33,190 nucleotides of DNA from contig NZ_PUAP01000053.1 in the NCBI RefSeq assembly GCF_002947535.1, positions 1 through 33,190 of the forward strand, in the 5' to 3' direction. Each line of letters begins with the position of its first letter. The stretch's first letter is position 1. Origin of the DNA: Enterococcus mundtii. GTDB lineage: Bacteria > Bacillota > Bacilli > Lactobacillales > Enterococcaceae. Under the pieces are notes generated by a model that was not told the origin of the DNA, did not search any database, and was given only the letters and a program-made list of their open reading frames with translations. Of the stretch, positions 1-9,495 are shown in pieces. Both the position numbers and the translations under genes were made by a program.

Positions 1-59
1 ACTATTTTTTAAAAGTTTTTCGAACTCGTTTTTCATGAGGCCGTTTCAGCAACTCACTT

Positions 60-267
60 ATAATAACTTGTTGTTTGTTATTTGTCAATCACTTTTTTTG
101 TTTTTTTTCTTTGCGAAACTAACTTCAATCAGTGAATCACTCAAAAGCAACTTCGTTATCTTATCATGTGTCAACAAACATGTCAATCACTAATTTAAGA
201 ATCGATTTGTTTGTTTACCGTTCTTTCGAACAAATAATAATATACCAACATCAATTTTGAAAGTCAA
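60..267 (-). promoter_or_regulatory. Three tandem leftward sigma-A-like promoters
   Basis: Read on the minus strand, three -35/-10 pairs each have exactly 17 bp spacing: TTGACT (267-262) with TATATT (244-239), TTGACA (186-181) with TAAGAT (163-158), and TTGACA (88-83) with TATTAT (65-60). The last two share the decamer AGTGATTGAC around the -35. They point to a gene left of position 1, which is not visible. The boxes are seen directly; that they are used is inference. The rest of 1-636 is AT-rich with no supportable gene. Confidence 0.5.
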
Positions 268-477
268 CTAAAAAAAGGCTGATTTATCAACATTTTTAAG
301 AGACTCGATCATTGAAAACAAGAAGTGCAAAATCATTCGCTTTTTCATATGTTTTTCTGCTTTTTCTACTAGAAATATCACAAGAATGTTCATCTTTTAA
401 TTTGTTTTACGAAACTTCTTTTTTTCGTCTATTATTGTGTAAGTGTTCCCAACTTATTACTTCTTTTAACTTACGTT

Positions 478-492
478 GATCATTGAATGATC
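478..492. repeat. 15-bp palindrome upstream of the response regulator gene
   Basis: GATCATTGAATGATC is a perfect inverted repeat with a single central base, 160 bp before the response-regulator start. Its left part, GATCATTGAA, recurs at 307-316. It could be an operator for this or the divergent unit, but nothing else supports that. Confidence 0.25.
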
Positions 493-606
493 TCTCTTTC
501 TATTTTTTGTCTCCTCCATTACCTTAGATTTCACTCTTCCTCCCTCTCCTCTTCTAAAATTTTCCTTAACAAAGCGCTGCTTTTATCTATTTATCTTTTT
601 TTTTGC

Positions 607-612
607 TAAAAT
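607..612 (+). promoter_or_regulatory. Candidate -10 box for the two-component operon
   Basis: TAAAAT, close behind a T-rich tract and 40 bp before the response-regulator start. No convincing -35 lies 17 bp upstream, so the promoter may need an activator (perhaps the response regulator itself) or lie elsewhere. Weak call. Confidence 0.25.
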
Positions 613-651
613 ATATAAGAGTAAACACATTAATCGATGGAGGATCTATTT

Positions 652-1341
652 ATGAAAATATTAATCGCAGATGACGACAAGGAAATTGTTGAATTACTTA
701 GTATCTACGTACACAATGAAGGCTACGAAGCAGTAAAAGCCTATGATGGAAAAGAAGCATTATCAAAAGTACGAACGATCCCTGATATTGAACTACTTAT
801 TTTAGACATCATGATGCCTGAAATGGATGGTATGCAAGTGGTGAAAGAATTAAGAAAAGAATCACAAATCCCTATCATTATGTTAACAGCGAAAACAACT
901 GATATGGATAAAATCAAAGGGTTAGTTGCTGGCGCAGATGATTATGTGACGAAACCATTTAATCCTCTTGAAGTGATGGCTCGTGTGAAGTCTTTGTTGC
1001 GTCGCACAAAAATGCAAGTGACACCTGATCAACCGGATGTCCTAGAAGTAAATGCCTTGATCATCAATAAAGACTCACATGAAGTCAAAACAATCGATGG
1101 AAAAGAAATCCAATTGACTGCCTTAGAATTTGGTATTCTATATCTTCTTGCAAGTCATCCTAACCATGTATTCAGTGCAGATGAGATCTTTGAACGTGTC
1201 TGGAAACAAGAAAGTATTGTCTCTGCTAAAACAGTAATGGTTCATGTTAGTCATTTAAGAGACAAGATCGAAGAAGCAACAGGTGGAGAAAAAGTCATTC
1301 AAACCGTTTGGGGAGTGGGCTATAAAATTGATGCAAGATAA
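652..1341 (+). CDS. VanR-like OmpR-family response regulator
   Basis: DNA-binding response regulator of a two-component system, 229 residues, cytoplasmic. The receiver domain (about 1-120) has the acidic pocket DDD at residues 7-9, a likely phospho-acceptor Asp52 in LDIMMPEMDG, and the conserved Lys in VTKPF near 104. A winged-helix domain follows (about 130-227, ending WGVGYKI). I use ATG 652 rather than 637 because GGAGG at 639-643 is a well-placed ribosome site for 652 and overlaps the upstream ATG. The kinase gene follows with an 11-bp overlap. It resembles VanR, but no vanHAX-type ligase or dehydrogenase genes are adjacent, so a housekeeping cell-envelope regulator is likelier than glycopeptide resistance. 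Target genes are unknown. Confidence 0.85.
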   Translation: MKILIADDDKEIVELLSIYVHNEGYEAVKAYDGKEALSKVRTIPDIELLILDIMMPEMDGMQVVKELRKESQIPIIMLTAKTTDMDKIKGLVAGADDYVTKPFNPLEVMARVKSLLRRTKMQVTPDQPDVLEVNALIINKDSHEVKTIDGKEIQLTALEFGILYLLASHPNHVFSADEIFERVWKQESIVSAKTVMVHVSHLRDKIEEATGGEKVIQTVWGVGYKIDAR

Positions 1342-2533
1342 AAAAGTGATCGAAAAACGACGCCGGATCAATCTGACATCTAAAGAAATCAGTGAATTAT
1401 TAGCAGAAGGAATCATTACGATCATCCTTCTGCTTCTATTAAATGTAGCTATGTTAGTCATTATCAGTTCGATCATCAGTAGTTCGCCTTCTTTGACAAA
1501 CGCCATCTGGGATTCAAAAAATATTTTTGCCCAGCGTTTAGATAGTGATTTGTTTTGGAATGGTCGGAATTTTATTTTTCCTGTTTTCTTTCTATTAGAT
1601 GTTGGCGTATTATACTGGCGATTGATTCGTCGCTACCGACAAATGCAATTGCGCCATATTATTAGTGAATTGCATTATATCGCTAATGGCAATTATGACC
1701 ATCGTATTCCTTTCGAATTGAGTGGTGATCTTAGTCGTGTAGTCAAAAGTATCAATGGCTTAGTGGATAGTACGGTGGCGGCGATTGAAGATGAACGTAA
1801 AATCGAAAAATCAAAAGACGAATTGATTACAAACGTCAGTCATGATATTCGCACACCTTTAACTTCAATTATTGGCTATTTAGGTCTTATTGAAGATGGT
1901 CAGTACCAAACAGAAGAAGATCTGTTGAAGTATACCCATACAGCTTATGTCAAAGCGAAACAGATGAAATCATTAGTAGAAGATCTGTTCGAGTATACCA
2001 AGGTACGTCAGCCGGCGGTTCCTGTGAATTTCTCTGCATTTGATTTGATCCAATTGATTGAACAATTAGCAGCTGATTTTGAGTTAGAAGCTTCTAAAAA
2101 GGATATCCAAATTTTTGTTGAATCTCCGATCACTTCACTGATCATGGATGGTGATACCGAAAAGTTGGTTCGGGTATTCAATAATTTATTAACGAATGCT
2201 CTAAAATATGGTAAAGGAGCCACTAAAATCATCATTGAAATTGAACAACTTGGTTCAGAAGTCATCGTTGTTGTCAAAAACAATGGTGCCATGATTCCGC
2301 AACAAGCCATTGACAATCTATTTGATCGATTTTACCGCGTGGAAGAATCCCGTTCCCAAGAAACTGGCGGGACAGGGCTTGGTCTAGCCATTGCACAAAG
2401 TATCGTAGCATTACACGGTGGCTATATCTATGCGAAGTCAGATCAAGATTGGACGTCTTTTATCATGCATTTCCCACTAAAAAAGAATGAAAAGTTAGTC
2501 GGCAATCTGACAGAACATATTGACGGAAACTAA
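1331..2533 (+). CDS. VanS-like membrane sensor histidine kinase
   Basis: Partner kinase of the preceding regulator, about 400 residues. Two membrane segments (about 27-50 and 80-98) enclose a short extracytoplasmic loop of roughly 30 residues, followed by a HAMP-like linker. The H-box is NVSHDIRTPLTS with His171; the N-box (FNNLLTNALKYG), F-box region and G-box (GGTGLGLAIAQS) are intact, so it should be active. A GTG at 1283 would lengthen the protein by 16 residues and overlap the regulator by 59 bp. ATG 1331 gives a tighter overlap, but neither start has a good ribosome site, so the N terminus is uncertain. The small sensory loop suggests detection within or near the membrane. No terminator is obvious before the serS leader. 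Confidence 0.83.
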   Translation: MQDKKVIEKRRRINLTSKEISELLAEGIITIILLLLLNVAMLVIISSIISSSPSLTNAIWDSKNIFAQRLDSDLFWNGRNFIFPVFFLLDVGVLYWRLIRRYRQMQLRHIISELHYIANGNYDHRIPFELSGDLSRVVKSINGLVDSTVAAIEDERKIEKSKDELITNVSHDIRTPLTSIIGYLGLIEDGQYQTEEDLLKYTHTAYVKAKQMKSLVEDLFEYTKVRQPAVPVNFSAFDLIQLIEQLAADFELEASKKDIQIFVESPITSLIMDGDTEKLVRVFNNLLTNALKYGKGATKIIIEIEQLGSEVIVVVKNNGAMIPQQAIDNLFDRFYRVEESRSQETGGTGLGLAIAQSIVALHGGYIYAKSDQDWTSFIMHFPLKKNEKLVGNLTEHIDGN

Positions 2534-2561
2534 ATTTTTCGCTATTCTTAGGATACAAATA

Positions 2562-2800
2562 AAAGAAAACAGTGAACCCAGTACATTTTATTTTTTTCAA
2601 GAGAGCTGATGGTTGGTGCAAATCAGTAAAAAATAATTTCGAAGTTCCAGTTCACCCAATGTGCCTTTCGAAATAAGAAAGGTCGGCAACAGCCGTTATC
2701 TGTTTACAAGTGCAGTCTCTACAGACTGAACTTGGGTGGTACCGCGAAACTCAAACCAGTTCGTCCCAAGATATTTCTTTGGATGAGCTGGTTTTTTTTA
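2562..2800 (+). promoter_or_regulatory. T-box riboswitch leader of serS
   Basis: The invariant T-box sequence GGTGGTACCGCG lies at 2735-2746 and TTGGG just before it can pair with CCCAA (2765-2769) as the antiterminator. The competing terminator pairs AAACCAG (2753-2759) with CTGGTTT (2788-2794), followed by a T-run. The base of stem I is GTGAAC (2572-2577) with GTTCAC (2650-2655), and next to it TCC (2646-2648) is the likely serine specifier codon, followed by a purine. Uncharged tRNA-Ser should stabilise the antiterminator and switch on serS. The specifier choice is inference; the family call is firm. Confidence 0.92.
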
Positions 2801-2821
2801 TATAAAAAAGGAGGAAAAGTA

Positions 2822-4093
2822 ATGTTAGATATTAAAATGATCCGTCAAAATGTTGATTATGTACAAGAAAAATTAACGTCACGTGGCGTTAAAAAAGAAA
2901 TCTTAGCGGAGTTCGTGGAGTTAGATGAATCTCGTAGAAAATTGTTGGTTGAAAGTGAAGAATTGAAGAAATACCGTAATGATGTATCTGCTGAAATCGC
3001 CCAATTAAAGCGTAATAAAGAAGATGCAACTGCGAAGATCGCTGAAATGAAAGAAGTCGGCGGGAAAATCAAAGCACTAGACGAAGAAGTTGCACAAGTT
3101 GATGAAAAATTACAACTAATCGCTACAACTCTACCTAACTTACCTCATGATTCTGTGCCGGTGGGTAAAGATGAAGAGGATAACGTGGAAGCTCGTCGTT
3201 GGAGTGAACCTCGTCAATTTGCTTTTGAACCAAAACCTCACTGGGAAATTGCTGAAAATCTAGGTATTCTTGATTTTGAACGTGGGGCAAAAGTATCAGG
3301 AAGCCGCTTTGTTTACTATAAAGGATTAGGTGCTCGCTTAGAACGTGCCCTTTATAATTTCATGTTAGATCAACACATCTATGAACATGGCTATACTGAA
3401 ATGATGACACCTTACGCTGTAAACAGCCAAGCCATGTTTGGTACTGGTCAATTCCCTAAATTTAAAGAAGATGTTTTCCAATTAGCTGATACAGATTTAA
3501 CTTTGATCCCAACAGCTGAAGTTCCTTTAACAAACTACTACAGCAATGAAATCTTAGCAAAAGAAGATTTACCTGTTTACTTCACTGCACTTAGCCCAGC
3601 TTTCCGTTCAGAAGCAGGTAGTGCTGGTCGTGATACTCGTGGATTGATTCGTCTTCATCAGTTCAACAAAGTAGAAATGGTGAAATTCGCTGATGCAGAA
3701 CATTCATATGAAGAACTTGAAAAAATGACTGCTGACGCAGAGGACATTTTGAAGAAACTGCACTTACCTTACCGCGTTATGACATTGTCAACTGGAGATA
3801 TGGGCTTCTCAGCAGCGAAAACGTACGATTTAGAAGTATGGATTCCTGCACAAGATACGTATCGTGAAATCAGTTCTTGCTCAAACTGTGAAGATTTCCA
3901 AGCGCGCCGTGCGATGATCCGTTACCGAGATGCAGATGGAAAAATCCATTATGCACATACATTGAATGGTTCTGGTTTAGCAGTTGGGCGTACGGTTGCT
4001 GCCATCCTTGAAAACTATCAAAATGAAGATGGTTCAGTCACAGTTCCAGAAGTACTCGTGCCTTACATGGGGAACCTAAAAGTAATCAAATAA
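2822..4093 (+). CDS. serS: Seryl-tRNA synthetase
   Basis: Cytosolic class II synthetase that charges tRNA-Ser (and tRNA-Sec where present) using ATP; 423 residues, the normal length. The N-terminal region (about 30-100) is a charged helical hairpin, the antiparallel coiled coil that grips the long variable arm of tRNA-Ser. The catalytic domain carries the class II motifs, including [15 protein letters not shown] around motif 2 and [17 protein letters not shown] as motif 3. ATG 2822 is chosen because AGGAGG (2809-2814) sits 7 bases upstream. The longer frame from 2732 would translate the T-box and is rejected. It is controlled by the T-box leader and convergent with guaB across a shared terminator. 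Confidence 0.97.
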   Translation: MLDIKMIRQNVDYVQEKLTSRGVKKEILAEFVELDESRRKLLVESEELKKYRNDVSAEIAQLKRNKEDATAKIAEMKEVGGKIKALDEEVAQVDEKLQLIATTLPNLPHDSVPVGKDEEDNVEARRWSEPRQFAFEPKPHWEIAENLGILDFERGAKVSGSRFVYYKGLGARLERALYNFMLDQHIYEHGYTEMMTPYAVNSQAMFGTGQFPKFKEDVFQLADTDLTLIPTAEVPLTNYYSNEILAKEDLPVYFTALSPAFRSEAGSAGRDTRGLIRLHQFNKVEMVKFADAEHSYEELEKMTADAEDILKKLHLPYRVMTLSTGDMGFSAAKTYDLEVWIPAQDTYREISSCSNCEDFQARRAMIRYRDADGKIHYAHTLNGSGLAVGRTVAAILENYQNEDGSVTVPEVLVPYMGNLKVIK

Positions 4094-4095
4094 AC

Positions 4096-4145
4096 AATAA
4101 AGCAGCTAAGTGATTCGTTGGCACGAATTGCTTAGCTGCTTTATT
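4096..4145. terminator. Bidirectional terminator between serS and guaB
   Basis: AATAAAGCAGCTAAG (4096-4110) pairs with CTTAGCTGCTTTATT (4131-4145), and an inner TTCGT/ACGAA stem lies around the loop. The A/T flanks give a terminator on both strands for the convergent genes. Confidence 0.85.
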
Positions 4146-4162
4146 ATGATCAAGAAGTTTGA

Positions 4163-5668
<1,506 letters not shown>

Positions 5669-5682
5669 TTAGTTTATCTACT

Positions 5683-5711
5683 AAAATAATCGATTTTCTT
5701 TTGTAAGTCAA
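5683..5711 (-). promoter_or_regulatory. guaB promoter
   Basis: On the minus strand TTGACT (5711-5706) and TATTTT (5688-5683) are separated by 17 bp, 36 bp before the guaB ATG. Confidence 0.55.
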
Positions 5712-5762
5712 CAACTTCTACTAATCCCTTATTTTTTCTAAGGAACTACTCAGCGAATCCTA

Positions 5763-5858
5763 AAAAAAGAACGTACCAGCACAATGAAGCGTCTCCTAAT
5801 GTTTGATCAAAATCAATCGTTGGTTAGCGCTCTCATATTGCACTGCACGTTCTTTTTT
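5763..5858. terminator. Long imperfect hairpin, bidirectional terminator-like
   Basis: AAAAAAGAACGT (5763-5774) pairs perfectly with ACGTTCTTTTTT (5847-5858). The arms stay partly complementary inwards to TTGAT/ATCAA around a 4-base loop (5808-5811), giving arms of about 45 bases with internal loops. On the minus strand it ends in a T-run and probably terminates the 5925-6257 gene. It is unusually long for a simple terminator. Confidence 0.6.
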
Positions 5859-5924
5859 CTTACTCAATATTTTTACTAAGCTGAAACTAGTACACTTCAA
5901 GAAAGAAAAGATGCGGTTCACTTT

Positions 5925-6257
5925 TTAAACATTTGCTTCAATTGATTCTTTGATCTTTTCAATCTCATTCAAATAATATAGTTTATAGGGAATGCTTAAG
6001 CCTTTTTTCTTCGTTTCTTCGTCAAGGTACTTTTCATCGACATCTGTATACACAAATAAATCAGCAGTTAGTGTCTCTGGGTTTCTTGTATTATAGCTAA
6101 TGAAATCCAGCTCGATTTCTGGTCCTAAAACAGACCGCATTTCTTTTTGAAACTTTCTTCCATGCCCAAGAATAAATTGTCCAGTTTTGATTCCGGCATA
6201 ACCAAAAAGAGGCACTCCGTCAGCATTGATAGAAAATATCCATTTGACTTTTTTCAT
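5925..6257 (-). CDS. Hypothetical protein, 110 residues
   Basis: I do not recognise this family. The protein is soluble, with no signal peptide or membrane helix. It opens MKKVKWIFSINADGVPLFG, has a glycine-rich stretch (GYAGIKTGQFILGHGRKF), a middle of alternating hydrophobics suggesting beta strands, and a charged helical C terminus rich in Lys and Glu. ATG 6257 is preferred over ATG 6263: AGGGTG (6270-6265) is 7 bases from the former but almost touches the latter. It has its own promoter-like site at 6308-6300 and a long hairpin downstream, so it is probably a single-gene unit between guaB and the DUF1129 gene. Function unknown. Confidence 0.7.
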   Translation of the reverse strand: MKKVKWIFSINADGVPLFGYAGIKTGQFILGHGRKFQKEMRSVLGPEIELDFISYNTRNPETLTADLFVYTDVDEKYLDEETKKKGLSIPYKLYYLNEIEKIKESIEANV

Positions 6258-6299
6258 AATCATTCACCCTTCATCGTTTAACTATCTCGTTCAACAAGT

Positions 6300-6308
6300 T
6301 TTATAACA
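6300..6308 (-). promoter_or_regulatory. Extended -10 promoter of the 110-residue hypothetical gene
   Basis: Minus-strand TGTTATAAA is a TGn-extended -10 about 43 bp before the gene's ATG. No clear -35 is present, as is usual for extended -10 promoters. Confidence 0.4.
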
Positions 6309-6336
6309 TCAGTGATCATCTCTATTATTTGATAAT

Positions 6337-6379
6337 AACACTCTTTTATTATTTTTTATAATAATAAAAAAAGAGTGTT
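6337..6379. repeat. AT-rich inverted repeat
   Basis: AACACTCTTTTATTATT (6337-6353) faces an AATAATAAAAAAAGAGTGTT arm (6360-6379). It has no terminal T-run on either side, lies upstream of the hypothetical gene's promoter and downstream of the DUF1129 terminator, so its role is unclear. Confidence 0.5.
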
Positions 6380-6423
6380 TTGAGATCTTGGTCTTCACTG
6401 TCAAATCAATAGAAATAAACAAT

Positions 6424-6462
6424 AAAAAAGAGAACGTGTAGCGTAATGCTAACACATTCTCT
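6424..6462 (-). terminator. Terminator of the DUF1129 gene
   Basis: GAGAACGTGT (6430-6439) pairs with ACACATTCTC (6452-6461) with one mismatch. On the minus strand the stem is followed by six T (6429-6424). Confidence 0.75.
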
Positions 6463-6509
6463 TCTTTATTGTTCGTCTCGTAAGTCACGTATTTTCTAGA
6501 TCCAATAAA

Positions 6510-7205
6510 TTATCTTCTTGGAACAGAAAGACTGCCAACGATGCCATATTTTTTCTTTAAATAGTAACGCAACGCAAGAGCCGCTGCACCAATGATGATG
6601 ATCACTACTGGATCTAATAACGGGTTAACGATTGGAGGCAATAAGGTTGTTGCTGAAAAAGCAATGACCCAGATCAATGTCGTTCCACCTAGAATCAACA
6701 AGGTTTTACCCATTCCAGGTTTTTTACTACGATCAGCACCTGGATACTCATACTGGTAAATATACTTGTACATCAAGTAAAAGACCCATCCACCAATAGC
6801 TGAACCTAGTACAAGTGTGGTGATTCCATAAGCAGGCGTTGTTTCACGTGAAAACAATCCAGTGATTGCGATCATGACACTCAATAATCCGAGTAAGAGT
6901 AATGTATTGTCCAACCACATCAACGTTGGCGTCGAAGAAGTTTTCACTTCGACCGGTTTATTGATGATTGCTTCTGTTCTTTCAGATACCGTTCCAAATA
7001 ATTGGCGGGCTGTTTTCCCACCTTTTTGTTCGGATACTAAAACGGGTAACATCTCATGCAAAGCCATTACTTTTTCTTCTTCTGATAAATTCGCTGCTTC
7101 TAGCGACTTCTTTAAGTCAAAAATATATTGTTGATTACGTTTTGTTAGTTGTTCTTCTAACTGCGCATTTTCTTTTACGATTTCGCGTAACTGTTCTGCT
7201 TCCAT
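6510..7205 (-). CDS. DUF1129 family membrane protein
   Basis: 231 residues. The N-terminal ~85 residues are charged and helical (Glu/Lys/Gln rich, probably coiled coil and cytoplasmic). Four hydrophobic segments follow, at about 95-115, 123-147, 168-190 and 194-215, ending in a basic tail. I assign DUF1129 from this architecture and from its usual place beside ychF in Lactobacillales; its biochemical role is unknown. AAGGAGG lies 11 bases before ATG 7205. The 80-bp gap from ychF and its own downstream terminator allow either readthrough from the rsmG-parA-parB operon or a local promoter. A ParB-binding-site-like sequence is embedded in the coding region at 6840-6855. Confidence 0.75.
   Translation of the reverse strand: MEAEQLREIVKENAQLEEQLTKRNQQYIFDLKKSLEAANLSEEEKVMALHEMLPVLVSEQKGGKTARQLFGTVSERTEAIINKPVEVKTSSTPTLMWLDNTLLLLGLLSVMIAITGLFSRETTPAYGITTLVLGSAIGGWVFYLMYKYIYQYEYPGADRSKKPGMGKTLLILGGTTLIWVIAFSATTLLPPIVNPLLDPVVIIIIGAAALALRYYLKKKYGIVGSLSVPRR
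6840..6855. promoter_or_regulatory. Candidate parS (ParB-binding) site
   Basis: TGTTTCACGTGAAAAC matches 14 of 16 positions of the established Firmicutes parS consensus TGTTTCACGTGAAACA, with the palindromic core TTTCACGTGAAA intact. It is inside the DUF1129 gene, about 2 kb from parB and 12 kb left of dnaA, a normal place for an origin-proximal parS. Confidence 0.75.
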
Positions 7206-7285
7206 TATTTTACAGTCCTCCTTAGACGCTGACGGTTGTCACAAAAGACATTTTAACATATCACATACACCGTATGATAGCCTTT

Positions 7286-8386
7286 TTATACATTAAAACG
7301 GAATAACATAACGTCGCCATCTTGAACGACATAGTCTTTCCCTTCTAATCGTACACGTCCGGCTTCTTTCGCTGCGTGCATCGTTCCGTATTGGTCTAAA
7401 TCTTCAAATGAGACTGTTTCTGCACGGATAAAGCCACGTTCAAAATCGGTATGGATGATTCCTGCAGCTTGTGGCGCTTTGATTCCTTTTTTGAACGTCC
7501 ACGCACGAACTTCTTGTTCACCTGCTGTAAAGTACGTTGCTAATCCCAATAGGTCATACGCCGCACGAATCAATTGATCCAACCCTGACTCTTCAATGCC
7601 TAACGCTTCAAGAAACTCTGCTTTATCTTCGTCGTCCAGCTCCGCAATTTCTTCTTCTGCTCTGGCGCTAACGACAATAACCTCTGCGTTTTCTTCTGCA
7701 GCAAAATTGCGGACTGCTTGAACATATTCATTCGCATCTGCACTTGCTACTTCATCTTCTGCCACATTCGCAACATACAAGATTGGTTTTGTTGTTAACA
7801 AGAATAAAGATTTAACGATTTTTTGTTCTTCTTCTGTAAATTCGATCGAACGTGCAGAACGTCCATCTTCTAACACTGGTTTGATTTTCTCCAACACCGC
7901 TAATTCAGCGACTGCATCTTTATCTTTTGTTTTTGCAATTTTTGCCACACGTGTATAGCGCTTCGTCACTGACTCTAAATCTGCCAAGACAAGCTCTAGA
8001 TTGATCGTATCAATATCTGCTAAAGGATCGACACGTCCTTCTACGTGTGTGATGTTGTCATCGTCAAAACAACGAACGACATGACAGATCGCATCTACTT
8101 GGCGAATATGACTTAAAAATTGGTTTCCTAATCCTTCGCCTTTACTTGCACCCTTAACGATTCCCGCAATATCCGTAAACTCAAAGGTTGTTGGGACAGT
8201 TTTCTTTGGTTTTACTAATTCTGTTAAACGTTGTAAACGCCAATCAGGTACTTCAACCATTCCAATATTTGGATCAATAGTCGCAAAAGGATAGTTGGCA
8301 GCCTCTGCTCCCGCCTTTGTAATTGCATTGAACAAAGTTGATTTTCCTACGTTGGGTAAACCCACAATTCCAGCAGTTAATGCCAT
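7286..8386 (-). CDS. ychF: Redox-regulated ATPase/GTPase YchF (OLA1 family)
   Basis: Obg-related P-loop NTPase, 366 residues, the typical length. G1 is GLPNVGKS at residues 9-16 and the switch region holds [16 protein letters not shown]. The position of the usual NKxD guanine-specificity motif reads NVAED, the family feature that allows ATP use. A coiled-coil insert and C-terminal TGS domain (ending [10 protein letters not shown]) follow. The family binds ribosomes and is linked to stress and translation control. ATG 8386 (MALTAGIVG) is the canonical start; an in-frame GTG at 8398 overlaps the upstream stop and has no better ribosome site. Last gene of the rsmG-parA-parB-DUF951-ychF operon, 8 bp after DUF951. 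Confidence 0.95.
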   Translation of the reverse strand: MALTAGIVGLPNVGKSTLFNAITKAGAEAANYPFATIDPNIGMVEVPDWRLQRLTELVKPKKTVPTTFEFTDIAGIVKGASKGEGLGNQFLSHIRQVDAICHVVRCFDDDNITHVEGRVDPLADIDTINLELVLADLESVTKRYTRVAKIAKTKDKDAVAELAVLEKIKPVLEDGRSARSIEFTEEEQKIVKSLFLLTTKPILYVANVAEDEVASADANEYVQAVRNFAAEENAEVIVVSARAEEEIAELDDEDKAEFLEALGIEESGLDQLIRAAYDLLGLATYFTAGEQEVRAWTFKKGIKAPQAAGIIHTDFERGFIRAETVSFEDLDQYGTMHAAKEAGRVRLEGKDYVVQDGDVMLFRFNV

Positions 8387-8394
8387 AAATTCAT

Positions 8395-8586
8395 TCACTC
8401 TTTCTCTACATTTTTTTCAAGTACTTTTTTCATTTTTTTCTCAAATTCTCGACGGGTCATCATCACGATATGACCGCAATTCATACATTTGATTTTGATA
8501 TCAGCGCCCATTCGGATGATTTCCCAACGGTTCGTTTGACAAGCATGAGGTTTTTTCATTTCTACGATATCATGTAAGTCGTACAT
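8395..8586 (-). CDS. DUF951 family small zinc-ribbon-like protein (YyzM-like)
   Basis: 63 residues, basic, soluble. CMNCGH (about 34-39) is a CxxC knuckle, and His14/Cys16 upstream could supply further metal ligands. The R-E-F-E-K-K-rich C terminus is charged. GGGAGG lies 7 bases before the ATG. It sits 18 bp after parB and just before ychF, the same neighbourhood as yyzM in Bacillus. Function is not established; the metal-binding reading is inferred from the cysteines. Confidence 0.85.
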   Translation of the reverse strand: MYDLHDIVEMKKPHACQTNRWEIIRMGADIKIKCMNCGHIVMMTRREFEKKMKKVLEKNVEKE

Positions 8587-8604
8587 AACATAGCCTCCCT
8601 CTGT

Positions 8605-9495
8605 TTATTCTTCATCAAATTGAATATTTAGAATATCAAGAATTCTAGTTAAATCATTTTGTGAAAGATATTCGATTTCGATCTTACCTTTCCCATTCTT
8701 TTCTTGGATGGCGACACTTGTTCCAAATTTATCCATCAAGCGATCTTCACTCTCACGGATATAATACGGTTTTTCCTTTGCTAAACGTGGGATTTTTTTC
8801 TTTTCTTGCCCATCATTTTGATTCAGCTCGGAAACGATCTGCTCTAATTGTCGAACCGTTAGATTTTCTGTTACGACACGATTGGCTAATTTTAATATCA
8901 ATTGTTTATTTTTTAATCCAAGTAACGTACGAGCTTGTCCCATAGATAATCGTTGATCTTGGACCATTTCTTTCACTAAATCAGGCAATGTCAATAAACG
9001 CAAATAGTTTGCGATATAAGGACGACTTTTCCCTAAACGACTTGCGACTTCAGCTTGTGTCAACTTTAAGTTCTTCATCAACATCTCGTAAGCTTCTGCT
9101 TCTTCTAAAGGATTCAAGTCTTCACGTTGTAAGTTTTCTAAAACTGCAACTTGCATCATCGCTTCTTCGTCGAAATCTCTGACAATTGCAGGAATCGTTT
9201 CTTTGCCAGCTAACTTAGACGCCCGGAAACGACGTTCACCTGCGATGATCTCATACCCTTTCACCGACGAACGACGAACAATGATCGGTTGAAAGACACC
9301 GGAGTACTCGATCGAGTTCGCTAATTCTTGCAATGATACTTCTTCAAATGTTTTACGTGGTTGATACGGATTAGGACGCAATTCGTTTAGTGGCAACTGA
9401 ATGACAGTTTCATCTTTCACGTTAACTGTTTCTAAATTTTCCAAATCTTGAAACAGCGCGTCGATTCCCCGACCTAGTCCTTTACTTTTCTTCAC
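8605..9495 (-). CDS. parB: Chromosome-partitioning protein ParB (Spo0J)
   Basis: CTP-dependent DNA clamp that loads at parS and spreads, recruiting SMC and stimulating ParA; 296 residues. The N terminus has the basic/Gly-rich ParA-interaction segment KKSKGLGRGIDALF. The CTPase domain carries GERRFRA at residues 86-92 and ENLQREDLNPLEEA at 120-133. A helix-turn-helix for parS lies at about 145-168 (LTQAEVASRLGKSRPYI), followed by a C-terminal dimerisation domain. The start is GTG 9495, overlapping parA by 14 bp, which suggests translational coupling. Candidate target sites in this window are at 6840-6855 and 28113-28128. No noc paralogue lies between rsmG and parA, unlike in Bacillus. Confidence 0.95.
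   Translation of the reverse strand: MKKSKGLGRGIDALFQDLENLETVNVKDETVIQLPLNELRPNPYQPRKTFEEVSLQELANSIEYSGVFQPIIVRRSSVKGYEIIAGERRFRASKLAGKETIPAIVRDFDEEAMMQVAVLENLQREDLNPLEEAEAYEMLMKNLKLTQAEVASRLGKSRPYIANYLRLLTLPDLVKEMVQDQRLSMGQARTLLGLKNKQLILKLANRVVTENLTVRQLEQIVSELNQNDGQEKKKIPRLAKEKPYYIRESEDRLMDKFGTSVAIQEKNGKGKIEIEYLSQNDLTRILDILNIQFDEE

Noticed and set aside
2732-2821. In-frame upstream extension of serS
   Set aside because: It would translate the T-box antiterminator and terminator. The ribosome site and family start both point to 2822.
9414-9429. parS-like TCTTTCACGTTAACTG within parB, looked for because Bacillus has parS inside spo0J
   Set aside because: Only about 11 of 16 matches and the right half-site is absent.
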